From: Haematococcus lacustris
Taxonomy: Eukaryota > Chlorophyta > Chlorophyceae > Chlamydomonadales > Haematococcaceae
Assembly: GCA_030144725.1 (NCBI GenBank)
Contig: JASKMD010000020.1
Location: 1,247,383 to 1,311,382 of the forward strand
Direction: 5' to 3'
Length of the DNA: 64,000 nucleotides
Position numbers and translations under genes: made by a program. Of the stretch, positions 11,776 to 21,681 are shown in pieces (positions within the stretch are counted from its first letter, which is position 1; every line of letters starts with the position of its first letter). The notes beneath the pieces were generated by a model that was given only the letters and a program-made list of their open reading frames with translations, was not told the origin of the DNA and did no database searches.

Positions 11776-12134
11776 TCTTCTAAGCTCATTTCCCCGGAGG
11801 AAGGTTATCAATTGCCTTCAGCTGTCGACAGACGGACGTCTGGGCGTCAGCATCTTCACTTCGGCTGCAGTCCTGGGCACTCCGGGGTGTTCAGGCTGCA
11901 GCCAACCGTAGCTCCGCGGTGCGTGTTCTTTAACACGTTCGCCTAGTGCATCAGCGCTTACATCCGCATTCGTGCTTGCGCGAGGTGGCTGCCATAACTC
12001 AGCCGCCTGTACTGGGCACACCGTTGGAGCTTAACGGACCGTACAGCTCCACGGACAACCCAGTTTTCGACGCAGCAGCACCGCCCCAGGAACCAGCCCC
12101 AACCCCAGTCCGCAGCAGCCGCGCAGCTCAGCAC
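11776..12134. other. 5' leader of the retroelement
   Basis: Sequence between A1 and the first in-frame ATG of the polyprotein. The gag-pol frame is already open from after a TAA at 11931-11933. No clear tRNA primer-binding site (for example TGG plus a tRNA 3' end) follows A1. Confidence 0.4.
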
Positions 12135-15100
12135 ATGGCGATTGTCTCCATGGCGGTGCCAGAACTTACTGGCACTTCCCGGCTAGCTTTCAGAGCCTTC
12201 AGCCTCAAGCTGCGGGCTTACCTTGGCCTCAACCTCCACATACCGGTGAATGCGTTCCATCACTTGCTAGCTAGCTCTACCATGGATGGCGTCTTCTTTC
12301 AGTCCATCGCAGATGCTTATGAGCAGCTGGTAGATGGTTGGGGTGACGAGGCAGACAGGGCAGAAGCGTTAGAGGCCTTGCTAGACCTGGTGGAGGAGCA
12401 GCTGATAGACCCACCCAGCCACCAGGCAGGCCTAGACCCAGCTCTCGTGCTAGGGGGCAAAGGGTGCAGCAGCGCTAAGGCTTTTGCCACAGCCTTTGAG
12501 AGCGCTGTGAATGAGGCCATCAGGCGTGGCACGCTGACCCACTTCACTGCCATCAACCACCTCTTCTCTCATTGCCTGCAAGTGCCCACCATGCGCCAGG
12601 AGCAGCGCACCAAGCTCAGGGACGAGGCTGTCCGCCTATTCCACCAGGCTGTGCCGGATGCAGAGGACCGGCAGGATCAGCGCGCCTTCAGAGCTGCCTT
12701 GCATGCAGTCAGTGCAGCGCATGAGAACCTGCTTGACAGCATGCGTTATGTGCCTGCCGTTGCTGATCGCCCACCGCTACGCGCAGAGCAGGACCTAGTG
12801 TCAGAGGAGGTGCTCCTGTTGCGGCAGCAGTTGGCTGAGCTTCAAGCTCGGGCGCTGCCTCAGCCCCCGCATCGCCAGCGTGCCCGGCAGCCCATGCCAC
12901 AGCCCATGCCGCAGCCCATGCCACATCACCTGCAGCAGCCCATGCAGCAAATGGGTTACCCAATGTCGCACCCTGCCATGCAGCAGCCGTTGCCATCTGT
13001 CATGCCCATGTCCCAAGCTTTTGCTGCGCCACCAATGCAGCTGGGTTATGCAGCCATGCCTCAGCCTGCCTTGCGTAGTGCACCCATGCAGCATGCGCCC
13101 ATGCAGACCCAGCGCTCGCGGCCTGCCAAGACCTGCCCTCTCCACCCCTATGCTGGCCATGATTTGGCTGAGTGCAGGCAGTTCCAGGCGATGCCACCTC
13201 ATGAGCAGCAGAGAGTCATTGGTGGAAGTGCTCCGCGCGCAGCGCATGCCGTGGCTGCGCACCCGGCTGGCAGTGTGGTGTCCCGCGTCATCACTGACCC
13301 TAGGCAACGCACGCCTCTGCTGGACAGGGGGTATGTGCCTGATGCCCCAGCCCATGCGCAGCACACCTGCAGCTACTGCCACAAGCGCTACCATGCACCT
13401 GAGCGTTGCTTCAAGCTGTACCCCCACATGCAAGCAGCTCCTTCCCCCAGCCTGTCAGGTCCTGCTCGAGCCCACACCGTGTCAGCAGAGGGGTCCGGGT
13501 TGGGTGCATGGGACATGTCAGGGCATTGGGTGTCGCAGGATGCGCGGGTGCAGCCCCTCTCCTACCCTGAGCATGGCAGCTTCTGCATCATCACAGCTAA
13601 TGCAGCCAGAGCAGTGCCATTCACGCCTATGTCTGCAGCCCTGCCTGCTGGTGCCACCCACACCCTGCCTAAGGCTGCAGCCCCTGCTCCTCCTGCTGCC
13701 CCAGCCACCACCCCCACCATGGGCTCTGTGTTTGCCACCCAGCCCGGCCTGCAGGAGCTATCTGTGCAGCTGCAGCACCTTGCTCAGCGTGTGACGCGTA
13801 TTGAGCAGCACCTCTCGCCCAGTGTCGCACCTGTTGACACTGCTGCTCACATCGCTGCTGAACCTCCACGAGCGGCCGCTGTGCGTGCTGCCTGCCACAC
13901 CGCCGTGCCCAACCAACACCTCACCTACTTCTCCAACGTCACGGTGCAGTCAGGGTGTGCAGTGGCTGACAGTGAGGGCCAGCTGCATCTGCTCCAGGGT
14001 GTCATGCTGGACGGGGGCAGTGACAGCTGCCTTATTTCCCATGAGTGTGCAGCCGCGCTGAACCTGCCCCTCACCCCTTGCAGCCGTCGCTTGTCCACTG
14101 CGAGTGGTGCAGAGGCCTTAGCCACCCAGGTTGCCACCCTGCGCGTGAGTCTCAGCTATGGCACTCCCCATGCCATGGTGCACGACCTGGAGGCCATTGT
14201 CATGCCTCCTGGTAGCCCCCTTGCTTACGACCTGCTGCTTGGAGCCAACTTCCTCTCGCAGACCAAGGGCGTGTGCGATGTGTACGACCGGCAGTTCTCT
14301 TATTGCCCCCGGCTGCACAGCCATGGAGACGTCCGCACCTCTCACTCACTGCCAGTCACTGGGCCCAAAGGCTGCCTTCCCCTCCTATACTCAGCGCCCA
14401 TGGGCAGCAGCCAGCTGCTTGTGGCTTGCACTGCCGTGTCCCACAGCCAGGTTCAGCCCTGTGCAACCAGCGGCACCGCCTCTGCCATGATTCACACCTC
14501 GCCTTTGGTGCATGCGCAAGTGGGGACACCTCTTGCAGCGTCTGGCACCACCACACCCAGCGCAGTCAGCCGTGGGGGTGACCTAGCAGCTGTAGAGGGC
14601 GCCTTGAGCAGGGTGGCCGCCGGTGATGCACCCATACCAGCAGGATCAGGGGTGAAACCGGTGCGCAGCCCAGCCCAGCCAGTCACCCGCAGGGGGGGAG
14701 GGGCAGCTGTTACTTCTGTCCCCTCCTCAGCACTAGACCCTGCAGCTCAGCGCATGTCTATGCCAACCAGCGCACCGCAGCCTTCAGCATCCCACCTGGC
14801 TGTGGGCACCGCTGCAGCCCGGCGCTCTGCCATCCCACTGACCATGGCCCCACCACCGCAAGTTCCTCCCATACCTCCGCTGCGCGCATCCCCTCCACCC
14901 ACGCCGCAGTGCCCCTCCAGGGAAGTGGCATGGGGATCTCTCTCACCGCTGCGGTTGGTTCTCTCTCTCCTCTTCCTCTTCTGGCTGCCCTCCATGGTGT
15001 CTTGCCTGCCGCCCCCTGTGCCGGGCATGTGCTCACCCGCCATCACATGCTCTGCCATCACCATGGTGTTGCCTGATGGTCCTGCTGTCAATCCCTCCCC

Positions 15101-18100
15101 ACAGCAATACACCCAGCTGCCCAATGGTGTGCTGTTGGCTCAGCATGCGGCTCTATCCCTGCAGCAAGCACATCGCATGGCGGCTCTGGTTGCAGCTCAT
15201 CCTGGTGCTTTTGCTCATTCTCTGAGTGACCTCACTGGTTACAAGGGCCCACGTGGTGCTTTTCGCATTGAGCTGTCCACCACAGATCCCATCATCACCA
15301 AGCCCCGCCGCTATTCTGACCTGGAGCTGCAAGTGACTGACAAGAAGGTCCAGGAGCTGGAGGAGGCAGGCATCATCCAGCCCGTCACTGGCCCGTGCGA
15401 CTATGCCTCAGCACCCACCCTGCCCATGAAGAAAGATGCTCAGGGGCAGTGGACAGACACCCGGTTCTGCATTGATTTCCGGCGGCTCAACGACGCCACC
15501 AAGTCTGACCGGTATGGGTTGCCTCTGCCAGAGGAGATGTTTGCCAGGGTGGGCAGCGCCAGGTGGTTCAGCAAGCTGGATATGCGCTCAGGGTTCTTGC
15601 AAATCCCTGTGCACCCTGATGACCAGCTCAAGACTGCGTTCTGGGCACGCAACCGCCTGTACTGCTACACTCGCATGCCGTTTGGGCTGAAAAATGCCAG
15701 CGCTGAGTACCAGCGTGTCATGGACGCAGCCATCACCAGCGCCGGCCTGTCCCACTGCTGCATGGCCTTCATTGATGATGTGCTTGTGTACAGTGACAGC
15801 TTTGAGGCACACTGTGAGCACGTACAAACCCTGCTGCAGATGTTGCAGACCATTGGCATGTTCGCGCACCCTGAGAAGACTATCCTGGCCGCTGACCGTG
15901 TGGAATACCTCGGCCATGACGTCTCCGTCCATGGGCTTACCCCCACTCAGGCAAAGTGCCAGGCGCTGCGTGACATGCCTGCCCCCACTGATGTATCCAG
16001 CCTTCGCACAGCCATGGGTGTGTTCAACTACTATCGCTGCTACATTCCTGACTTCAGCATCATTGCTGCCCCCATCACCTCTCTCACAAGGAAAGGGGTG
16101 GCGTGGTGTTGGGGTAGTGAGCAGCAGGCCGCCTACAGCACACTCAAAGACAGGATTTGCACTCCTGGCTTAGTGCTGCGCCGCTTTGACCCTGAGCGCC
16201 CCCTTGTCTTGCACACTGACTGGTCTCGGGAGGGCTGTGCGGGTATCTTAGGGCAGGTGGACACCAACGGGGATGAGTACATGGTGGCTTGTTGCAGCCG
16301 CAGCTGCAACGTGCATGAGCGCAACTATGCCAGCTACACGGGCGAGATGCTAGCTGTGGTGTGGGCTGTCAAAACCCTCCGCTTCTACCTTCATGGCAGG
16401 CACTTTACCATTGTCACTGACCACCAGCCTTTGTCTTGGCTGATGTCTGGGCAACACCACTCTGGCCAGGTGGCCCGCTGGGCCATGCAGCTGCAGGAGT
16501 ACGACTTTACCGTCAAACACCGTCCCGGGGTTACCCACCAGAATGCTGACTCCCTGTCACGCTTCCCCAGGCCCACCTGCGCGGATTCCACTGGCGCCTG
16601 CCTCGACCCTCCTCCTGCCCTTGCCTCTCTCATGCGTGGCGCTGCCACCACCAGCCCTCCTAACCTGCCCACACCTACCCTTTCAGCTGCCCTGGCCGCC
16701 ATCACCTCTGACGACCTCCTGCTCGGCAACCAGGGAAGTGTGACAGATGCTTATCACCACGAACCCAACACACCCTCTTCCTATCCTTCCACCGCTTACC
16801 ACACTCTCACTCACCGTGCCACCAGCTGGGTCCGAGCAGCTCAACACATTCTCATTGCAACCTCCCCCGCCACAGCCCAGTTGGGAGTCACTTCTGGCTT
16901 ACCTGACTCTTGCGCTGTGCGCATGCCACTTGCCATCAACACCACATGTGTGGCTTCCTCTTTCTTTCCGGCAGTGGCAGCAGAAGGGGTGGTGCTGCTT
17001 GAGCTGCAAGGGGGTCTTGGGGTTGGGTTAGAGATGCTGCTACGCAATGGTGTACACATCCTGCGCTACATCTCCTGTGACACATCTCCTTCCGGCCTGC
17101 ATCTCATCCCCCACCGTCTTTCTCAGCTGTCAGCTACCTACCCTGGGCTGTTGCCCCCTGCTGCTTATGCCTCTACACTCACCTCTCTGCCCCAGGATGT
17201 GGGCACCATCACTTCCGCCGACCTGGTGCGTGCTGGAGCGCGCGGTCCACATCAGTGGCTGGTTGTGGCCGGGTGGGAGTGTCCGCACCTTCCCACTCCT
17301 GGCAGCCTGGCTGGGCTGCATGGCCCGGTATCCAGCACCTTCCTTTCCACCATGCGGTTGGTGGGCTGCTTACAGCAGCTTCAACCCCTTCTACGCCCTG
17401 GGTATGTCCTTGTCAACACAACTCACCAACACCACTCCCAAGCCCACCGCAGTCAATTCACAGCGGTCTGCACCAGCATTGGCACCCCACTTTGTTTGAA
17501 TGCCCAGCTGGGTGCTGGCACCTGGTGGACCAACCTGTGCGATCCCAACCACTTCAGTGCTGTCCTGCACCATGCTCAGCCTCAGTCTGCTCATTCTCTG
17601 GTTGACATTATCTCACCTGTCTCAGCTGTCCCCACTGCGACCTTTGGGAGGAAAAGTGCCCTCCTCACTGCAGCAGGCAAACCTCGTGAGCCCACCAAAG
17701 AGCGGCACGCTATCACGGAGCGCTGCATGGACGCCACAACTGCAGGGAGTTTGTATGCTATCTCAGCTACTCTGCATCGTGCCAACTTGCTGCGTAACCA
17801 TGCACATAACTGCCTCTCTCTCTGCACGGCCTCGCACGCCCTGGTTGTCGCTGTCGGGGGGGGTGCACAGCTGATACTCAGCTCTCACACCAGCACCAAC
17901 CAGACCTGCTCGCCTCTCCCAGCACCTGATCCAGTCCTGCCCACACCCGTAGCTGCGCAGCCAGCAGTTGTCATTGCCCAGCTTGCTGATGTTGCTGACA
18001 CCGAGCGTGACATTCACGACGACACAGCCACAATGCAGTTGCTTCAGCACCACACCTTGCCTGCTGGGTTGCCGCATGCAGAGCAGCGTCGGGCACAACG

Positions 18101-20408
18101 TCGCGCACAGGCTTATGTCTGGGACAGCCACAAGCTGCTTAGGCGCATGGCAGACGGCAGCACTCGCATTGTCCCTGCTCCTGCTGAGCGCCCACACTTA
18201 GTATCCACCATGCACAACAACACTGGGCACTTTGGTGGCAGGCGCACGGCAGCTCTGCTGCAACACACCTATTGGTGGCGTGGGTTAGCAGCTGATGCTC
18301 AGGCTGTTGTGGCACGTTGCACCGCCTGTGACAGGGTCAAAGCTGCATTCAATGCTAAATCCCCTGAGTTGCACAGCCTACCCATTCGTGCCCTCTTCTA
18401 CCGCTGGGGTGTAGACCTCTGTGGTCCTTTCATCCCCAGCCGCTCAGGCCACAAGTACATCATGGTCTGCATTGAGCATTTGTCTAAATGGGTCGAGATC
18501 ATCCCCATCCCCAATAAGGAGGCAGCCACCACAGCCTCAGCTTTTGCGCATCACGTGCTAGGACGCTATGGTGCCTGTGCTGAAGTAGTCACTGACGGGG
18601 GCACAGAGTTCCAGGGGGCCTTTGCAGAGTTGCTACAGCGCGCACTCATCGATCACAGAACCACCTCTGCCAACCACCCTCAGAGCAATGGGCTGTCTGA
18701 GCGATGTGTGCAAACTGTCAAGGCATGCCTGCGCAAGCACTGCACCAGCAACCGTGTCACTGACCAGTGGGATGATGCCCTGCCCATGATTGCTCTGGGG
18801 TACAGGTGTTCCACCCAGGAAAGCACCCGTATGACACCCTACGAGTTGTTGTTTGCGCGCAAGCCTGTGGTTCCCCCAGCCATAGCTGAGCGGGTGGAGC
18901 AGCCCATCAACTTTGACGACCCAGAGCTGGCTGCCGAGCTAGTGATGCACCGTGCAGCTGCTGTCACTGACAACATGGTCATTGCCATGGACAACCAGGC
19001 CGTCGCTCAGCACCGGGACCAGCTGAGGTATGCCATGACTCGCTCCGGCAGCTACCAGCCAGCAGCCCGCTCCTTCAAACCAGGTGACTTTGTCTATCTC
19101 CGCCTGGCTGCCAAGCACAACATGCTGCAGCTAGAGGCACGCCCAGAGATCTATCGGGTGGTGGTAGTCAAGGACAGCGGGGTGGCAGTGCTCACGGGCA
19201 AGTGTGGCACCCAGTTCAATGAGCACATCTCCAACCTATCTCCTTGCCACCTGCTTGACCTGGATGGCACTATTGATGTCGGTCTGGCACGCCCACACAT
19301 TGATCACCCGTGCGAAGTGTGCCGCTTCACGGGTGATGAGGCAGTCATGCTGCTGTGTGATGGCTGCGGCACTGGTTGGCACACCTACTGTCTCACACCT
19401 GCTCTCGATGCCGTGCCTGAGGGTGATTGGCTCTGCCCGCGTTGCGTGGGGGCTGGAGTGACCTACGGTGAGGTTAAGGACAGGCAGCTGCTTGCTGCGC
19501 CAGCACCTCAACCGCTGCAGGATCCTTTCCTCTCCAAGGCGGTGCTCAGCAAGATCAAGGCTGCCCGGGAGCTGCATGGTCGCGTGGTGCATTGCCCAGC
19601 CAGCAAGGCGGCGCCCGAGCGCTGGGGCGTCGTCACCTACAAGGGCGATGAGTGCAGGCCTAAGTATTTCCGCATCACATTCCAGGATGGCAGCATCATT
19701 GACGACCTACAGCATGCTGTCCTGTTGCGCAAGGGTTGGCTGATGCCCCTGGGTTCAGAGTTGCCCAGGCACCTAGCAGCAAGCACCGTCACAGCCGCCA
19801 CTCTGCCAGACCACTGGCTGCTCAGCAACACTGCCGGCGTGCTCACAGCGCTTCATTGCCTCCTGCCTGGATCCTGGCACCCTAGTGTCGCAGCTGCCAT
19901 TGCTCAGGGCTATCAGCTCATGCAACCAACCAACATCACACGTCAAGAGCTGCGTGTGGCAAGCACAGTGATCAACCTGGACCTCATGCACAGCTTGCTG
20001 GATCCATGCACCACCACACCCATCATCATATCTGGGCTTGAATTGCAGCCATTGTCAGCACAACTGCCTCTATCTCTTTCCCCTGCTGCCTACCGTGCAC
20101 AGTTGCAGCAGCAGCCCATCGACGCCATCATCAGCAGCCCTGACCCTACTGTCCTGGATCTGCTGCTGCCGCTAGCGGTGATCTATGCTCATTCCCTGGT
20201 GTGTATGTTGGTGCCCCATGCCTACCTCTCAGATGCACCACCCGCTCGTTTCCGCTGGATTCAGCAGCTCAAGCAAGCTGAGCGTTTACTTCACGTCACC
20301 TGTCCAAGCTTGGGGTCTGGGATGGGATGGGTCATGGTGTTCTCATCAAAGGCCCAGAAGCGTCATTTGCTCAAGCTGCCAGTGATGGGGGCCTATCTGA
20401 AGCTATAA
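12135..20408 (+). CDS. Giant Gag-Pol polyprotein with PHD finger and two methyltransferase-like regions
   Basis: One uninterrupted frame of 2,757 residues from ATG 12135 (open since 11,934). Domains, numbered from that ATG: Gag with a Cys/His cluster near 334 and a zinc knuckle C-x2-C-x4-H-x4-C at 412; aspartic protease L-D-G-G-S-D around 626; a hydrophobic stretch near 936-960; reverse transcriptase (D1149, F-I-D-D at 1212); RNase H (D1362, E1404, D1429). A region at 1618-1830 resembles a cytosine-5 methyltransferase: a motif I-like L-E-L-Q-G-G-L-G, a Cys at 1716 in A-G-W-E-C-P, and V-L-V-N in place of the E-N-V motif. Integrase follows (HHCC, D2094, D2154, E2189), then a C4HC3 PHD finger (2393-2437). 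The C-terminus resembles an N6-adenine methyltransferase (L-L-D-P-C-T-T-T-P at about 2621, I-I-S-S-P-D-P at about 2667). Retroelement core motifs look intact; the methyltransferase motifs are altered, so those regions may be binding folds. Confidence 0.9.
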   Translation: MAIVSMAVPELTGTSRLAFRAFSLKLRAYLGLNLHIPVNAFHHLLASSTMDGVFFQSIADAYEQLVDGWGDEADRAEALEALLDLVEEQLIDPPSHQAGLDPALVLGGKGCSSAKAFATAFESAVNEAIRRGTLTHFTAINHLFSHCLQVPTMRQEQRTKLRDEAVRLFHQAVPDAEDRQDQRAFRAALHAVSAAHENLLDSMRYVPAVADRPPLRAEQDLVSEEVLLLRQQLAELQARALPQPPHRQRARQPMPQPMPQPMPHHLQQPMQQMGYPMSHPAMQQPLPSVMPMSQAFAAPPMQLGYAAMPQPALRSAPMQHAPMQTQRSRPAKTCPLHPYAGHDLAECRQFQAMPPHEQQRVIGGSAPRAAHAVAAHPAGSVVSRVITDPRQRTPLLDRGYVPDAPAHAQHTCSYCHKRYHAPERCFKLYPHMQAAPSPSLSGPARAHTVSAEGSGLGAWDMSGHWVSQDARVQPLSYPEHGSFCIITANAARAVPFTPMSAALPAGATHTLPKAAAPAPPAAPATTPTMGSVFATQPGLQELSVQLQHLAQRVTRIEQHLSPSVAPVDTAAHIAAEPPRAAAVRAACHTAVPNQHLTYFSNVTVQSGCAVADSEGQLHLLQGVMLDGGSDSCLISHECAAALNLPLTPCSRRLSTASGAEALATQVATLRVSLSYGTPHAMVHDLEAIVMPPGSPLAYDLLLGANFLSQTKGVCDVYDRQFSYCPRLHSHGDVRTSHSLPVTGPKGCLPLLYSAPMGSSQLLVACTAVSHSQVQPCATSGTASAMIHTSPLVHAQVGTPLAASGTTTPSAVSRGGDLAAVEGALSRVAAGDAPIPAGSGVKPVRSPAQPVTRRGGGAAVTSVPSSALDPAAQRMSMPTSAPQPSASHLAVGTAAARRSAIPLTMAPPPQVPPIPPLRASPPPTPQCPSREVAWGSLSPLRLVLSLLFLFWLPSMVSCLPPPVPGMCSPAITCSAITMVLPDGPAVNPSPQQYTQLPNGVLLAQHAALSLQQAHRMAALVAAHPGAFAHSLSDLTGYKGPRGAFRIELSTTDPIITKPRRYSDLELQVTDKKVQELEEAGIIQPVTGPCDYASAPTLPMKKDAQGQWTDTRFCIDFRRLNDATKSDRYGLPLPEEMFARVGSARWFSKLDMRSGFLQIPVHPDDQLKTAFWARNRLYCYTRMPFGLKNASAEYQRVMDAAITSAGLSHCCMAFIDDVLVYSDSFEAHCEHVQTLLQMLQTIGMFAHPEKTILAADRVEYLGHDVSVHGLTPTQAKCQALRDMPAPTDVSSLRTAMGVFNYYRCYIPDFSIIAAPITSLTRKGVAWCWGSEQQAAYSTLKDRICTPGLVLRRFDPERPLVLHTDWSREGCAGILGQVDTNGDEYMVACCSRSCNVHERNYASYTGEMLAVVWAVKTLRFYLHGRHFTIVTDHQPLSWLMSGQHHSGQVARWAMQLQEYDFTVKHRPGVTHQNADSLSRFPRPTCADSTGACLDPPPALASLMRGAATTSPPNLPTPTLSAALAAITSDDLLLGNQGSVTDAYHHEPNTPSSYPSTAYHTLTHRATSWVRAAQHILIATSPATAQLGVTSGLPDSCAVRMPLAINTTCVASSFFPAVAAEGVVLLELQGGLGVGLEMLLRNGVHILRYISCDTSPSGLHLIPHRLSQLSATYPGLLPPAAYASTLTSLPQDVGTITSADLVRAGARGPHQWLVVAGWECPHLPTPGSLAGLHGPVSSTFLSTMRLVGCLQQLQPLLRPGYVLVNTTHQHHSQAHRSQFTAVCTSIGTPLCLNAQLGAGTWWTNLCDPNHFSAVLHHAQPQSAHSLVDIISPVSAVPTATFGRKSALLTAAGKPREPTKERHAITERCMDATTAGSLYAISATLHRANLLRNHAHNCLSLCTASHALVVAVGGGAQLILSSHTSTNQTCSPLPAPDPVLPTPVAAQPAVVIAQLADVADTERDIHDDTATMQLLQHHTLPAGLPHAEQRRAQRRAQAYVWDSHKLLRRMADGSTRIVPAPAERPHLVSTMHNNTGHFGGRRTAALLQHTYWWRGLAADAQAVVARCTACDRVKAAFNAKSPELHSLPIRALFYRWGVDLCGPFIPSRSGHKYIMVCIEHLSKWVEIIPIPNKEAATTASAFAHHVLGRYGACAEVVTDGGTEFQGAFAELLQRALIDHRTTSANHPQSNGLSERCVQTVKACLRKHCTSNRVTDQWDDALPMIALGYRCSTQESTRMTPYELLFARKPVVPPAIAERVEQPINFDDPELAAELVMHRAAAVTDNMVIAMDNQAVAQHRDQLRYAMTRSGSYQPAARSFKPGDFVYLRLAAKHNMLQLEARPEIYRVVVVKDSGVAVLTGKCGTQFNEHISNLSPCHLLDLDGTIDVGLARPHIDHPCEVCRFTGDEAVMLLCDGCGTGWHTYCLTPALDAVPEGDWLCPRCVGAGVTYGEVKDRQLLAAPAPQPLQDPFLSKAVLSKIKAARELHGRVVHCPASKAAPERWGVVTYKGDECRPKYFRITFQDGSIIDDLQHAVLLRKGWLMPLGSELPRHLAASTVTAATLPDHWLLSNTAGVLTALHCLLPGSWHPSVAAAIAQGYQLMQPTNITRQELRVASTVINLDLMHSLLDPCTTTPIIISGLELQPLSAQLPLSLSPAAYRAQLQQQPIDAIISSPDPTVLDLLLPLAVIYAHSLVCMLVPHAYLSDAPPARFRWIQQLKQAERLLHVTCPSLGSGMGWVMVFSSKAQKRHLLKLPVMGAYLKL

Positions 20409-21192
20409 AGGCACTTAGGGTTGGGCGTGGGCTAGGAGTGAGGGGGGGGGATGTTAAGTTTGCATGCATGTCACACTTGTCACACTGCTGCCATTGAACT
20501 CATCATGTGTCTCATATTGCTCATCACATTTCACACGTGTCGCACTATTGCTATTCACCCCATCGTTCGTGTCATGTCGCTATCATACATCATGTTTTAT
20601 GTCCTTGCATATCACACATCACGTTTTACACGCTCTCATTGCATGTCGCTTCTTGCTCACACTGTTTTACTCGCATACATCTTGCATGCATGCCTTGATT
20701 TTCTCTAACATCACTCGTTACGTGGATCATGCTGCACAACTATCACATTCACCACAATCATCCCAGCATGCTTGCACATGTTATCTTTTCAGGAGGTTAT
20801 GGACATCCAGGGTAGGAATGCTACATTACGGCCGACCCGCTGCCGCGCGTAGGATGCATCAGGCACGACGCTGGCGGGTGAGCACCATGTCATGGTGATG
20901 GTCAGTGGCTCAAGTAGAATGAGCCATAGGATCCATGTAGGGTTTTCGCGGTTTTACCGCATGGGTCCGGCCTGGAGGCAAGCATGCCACAGGTTTTAGC
21001 ACTTGGCCGCCGCCAAGGATGTCAAAGGGGTTGGTATGGTAGACAGGTGCATTAGTTAGGTGGTCACAACATATGCATAAACTCATGCGCTGCTTCGTTT
21101 GCTCTCTACCATCTGCTGCATGTTTGCGTTTCATCGAGTCATCATCACACATGCTTGCAGCTGGGGGGGGGATTCCTTATCCTCTGCAGCGC
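20409..21192. other. 3' non-coding region of the retroelement
   Basis: Pyrimidine-rich, with many CACAT/TCACA motifs. G-runs that could act as polypurine tracts occur at 20,441-20,449 and about 21,163-21,171. No coding capacity. Confidence 0.5.
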
Positions 21193-21226
21193 ACTATCAT
21201 GTTTAGGAACATCTTATCACGTGACA
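21193..21226 (+). repeat. Direct repeat B1
   Basis: 34 bp beginning ACTATCATG and ending CACGTGACA, identical to 21,648-21,681. It is separated from A2 by only GC, making a 14-bp palindrome GTGACAGCTGTCAC at the B1/A2 junction. Confidence 0.9.
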
Positions 21227-21228
21227 GC

Positions 21229-21626
21229 TGTCACAACCATGAGCGTGACTGTGCGGAATGCGTGACATGGACGAGCCTTGCAAGCATGACAGGCGGTTGT
21301 ATCACGGTAGATGGTGATTAGTGGATGATGGTTGATGTGACCTGGTCACTGTGGATGGATTTGTGTGTGTATCCTGCGACTTGCATAATAGTTCTGACAT
21401 GGTTGCATGGGGGTTGGGTATTTGTAGTGGATTGGTATGCTGCGGCGGCAGCTTAGAAGACCTTACCAGCTGTCCGATGTAATCACGGGCACCCAAGTCT
21501 GGAGGTATTCTCAGCTCACTGCCATCGGCATCTGAAGGCCGGCACCATCCTGGTGACGGGTATCAGCTTTGCCTTGCTTGCTGCTAGTCGAGGCGTCCTT
21601 ACTCATTCCGTTTGCTATCTTACATT
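21229..21626 (+). repeat. Direct repeat A2
   Basis: Second copy of A1 (398 bp, no mismatch seen). Confidence 0.92.
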
Positions 21627-21647
21627 ATATTGCATTACATTATATAT

Positions 21648-21681
21648 ACTATCATGTTTAGGAACATCTTATCACGTGACA
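21648..21681 (+). repeat. Direct repeat B2, element right end
   Basis: Second copy of B1. Its final GTGACA is the reverse complement of the element's first six bases, and AGGA (the duplicated target) follows. Confidence 0.88.

Larger units (their letters stand above)
11378..21681 (+). mobile_element. Ty3/gypsy-type retroelement with split direct-repeat ends (A1...B1-A2-B2)
   Basis: The element starts TGTCAC and ends GTGACA, short perfect inverted ends, and is flanked by AGGA duplications. A1 (11378-11775) recurs as A2 (21229-21626). B1 (21193-21226, 34 bp) recurs as B2 (21648-21681). The order is therefore A1-body-B1-A2-B2, not two complete LTRs. Such split repeats are known from PAT/Ngaro-like tyrosine-recombinase elements and Chlamydomonas TOC1, but this body encodes a DDE integrase and made a short target duplication. 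A1 and A2 show no difference by eye, suggesting a recent insertion. A run of G at 20441-20449 followed by ATGTTAAG after the gag-pol stop looks like a polypurine tract. On that reading the 3' LTR would begin at 20451 and the 5' LTR would be truncated to its last ~400 bp. The flanking duplication at the A1 and B2 ends favours the first reading. Confidence 0.85.

Noticed and set aside
20451..21624. A conventional 3' LTR starting TGTTAAG after the G-run
   Set aside because: Considered seriously, but no matching 5' copy of 20,451-21,192 exists, while the AGGA duplication and frame restoration place the element ends at 11,378 and 21,681. Kept as the alternative reading.
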